From JAXDBV01 sp034678415 (lineage in GTDB: Bacteria; Bacteroidota; Bacteroidia; Bacteroidales; VadinHA17), in contig JAXDBV010000108.1 in assembly GCA_034678415.1 (NCBI GenBank), forward strand, positions 1 through 5,683: a stretch of 5,683 bases of DNA, written 5' to 3'. The notes under the pieces are model-generated. The model searched no databases. It was not told where the DNA came from and was given only the letters and a program-made list of their open reading frames with translations. The translations under genes were made by a program, and so were the position numbers. Below are positions 5,528-5,683 of this stretch, piece by piece; positions within the stretch are counted from its first letter, which is position 1, and each line of letters opens with the position of its first letter.

Positions 5528-5683
5528 CAGATTCTCAAGCTGGATAACTTTCTCCTGGTAACCGAGCTTGTTGAAAGAAAAGATCAGGTTATTCAGCAAC
5601 CGTTCCATGATAAATACATTGGTGCACGGAACAAAGTATTCCCTTCTTGATTCAAGCTTTTGCTGCCTCAGGAATTCCTCCAG
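5510..5683 (-). CDS. C-terminal part of an opposing gene, possibly SirB1/transglutaminase-like (enters from right edge)
   Basis: On the minus strand a frame is open from the window edge to a TAA at 5512-5510, giving 57 residues with no start inside the window. Features visible are EEFLRQQKLESRREYF, then VPCTNVFIMERLLNNLIFSF and LGYQEKVIQLENLLKALE. The stretch with RLLNNLI, followed by a helix pair and LLKAL, resembles the TPR-like C-terminus of SirB1-type transglutaminase-like proteins (YchA family has a similar RLLNNLK) as I recall them in Bacteroidota. It is coding-like: continuous, amphipathic, and with normal codons, whereas the plus strand here holds no frame of interest. It overlaps the last 18 bp of the sugar transferase tail to tail and so ends the sugar gene set. 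That a gene is present is fairly sure; the family is tentative. Confidence 0.6.
   Translation of the reverse strand: MEEFLRQQKLESRREYFVPCTNVFIMERLLNNLIFSFNKLGYQEKVIQLENLLKALE

Overview
The window looks like a chromosomal segment from a member of the Bacteroidota, most likely Bacteroidales or a close relative. The grounds are: (i) two promoter-like elements of the Bacteroidota type (TTTG, then TAnnTTTG) and no clear Shine-Dalgarno sequences; (ii) a conserved small coiled-coil gene followed by zapA, a 6S-like RNA and rny, an order I recall as typical of this phylum; (iii) an M23 peptidase N-terminus and protein sequences of Bacteroidota type. Base composition is moderate and shifts only slightly, with an AT-rich 173-600 and a more balanced part from rny onward. 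I see no insertion sequence, CRISPR array, tRNA or prophage signal.

Layout. Positions 1-172 (minus) hold the first 57 codons of a secreted M23 peptidase that runs off the left edge. Positions 173-299 are a divergent intergenic region with one Bacteroidota-type promoter facing each way. Positions 300-901 (plus) hold a 97-residue coiled-coil protein and then ZapA, 14 bp apart. Positions 902-1168 hold no protein gene but contain a long-stem structured RNA, very probably 6S RNA (ssrS), ending in GCGGG plus seven T. Positions 1169-2710 encode RNase Y with all expected domains. Positions 2737-5527 (plus) are three closely spaced nucleotide-sugar and glycan genes: a WbpP/TviC-like UDP-GlcNAc 4-epimerase, a non-hydrolysing UDP-GlcNAc 2-epimerase family enzyme, and a small monotopic phosphoglycosyl transferase. 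Positions 5510-5683 (minus) are the last 57 codons of a gene entering from the right, possibly a SirB1/transglutaminase-like protein, overlapping the transferase tail to tail by 18 bp.

How the genes fit together. The left half is a housekeeping block: cell division (ZapA and a possible coiled-coil partner), global control of RNA polymerase (6S RNA) and mRNA turnover (RNase Y). The right half is a small set that could make UDP-GalNAc and UDP-ManNAc (or a related sugar) from UDP-GlcNAc and load a sugar phosphate onto undecaprenyl phosphate, the first membrane step of a surface glycan. The opposing gene closes this set after three members, so the glycosyltransferases, flippase and polymerase must lie elsewhere. 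I did not find evidence of a wholly new system. The items most worth a second look are the RNA between zapA and rny, the coiled-coil partner of zapA, and the three-gene sugar set directly behind rny.
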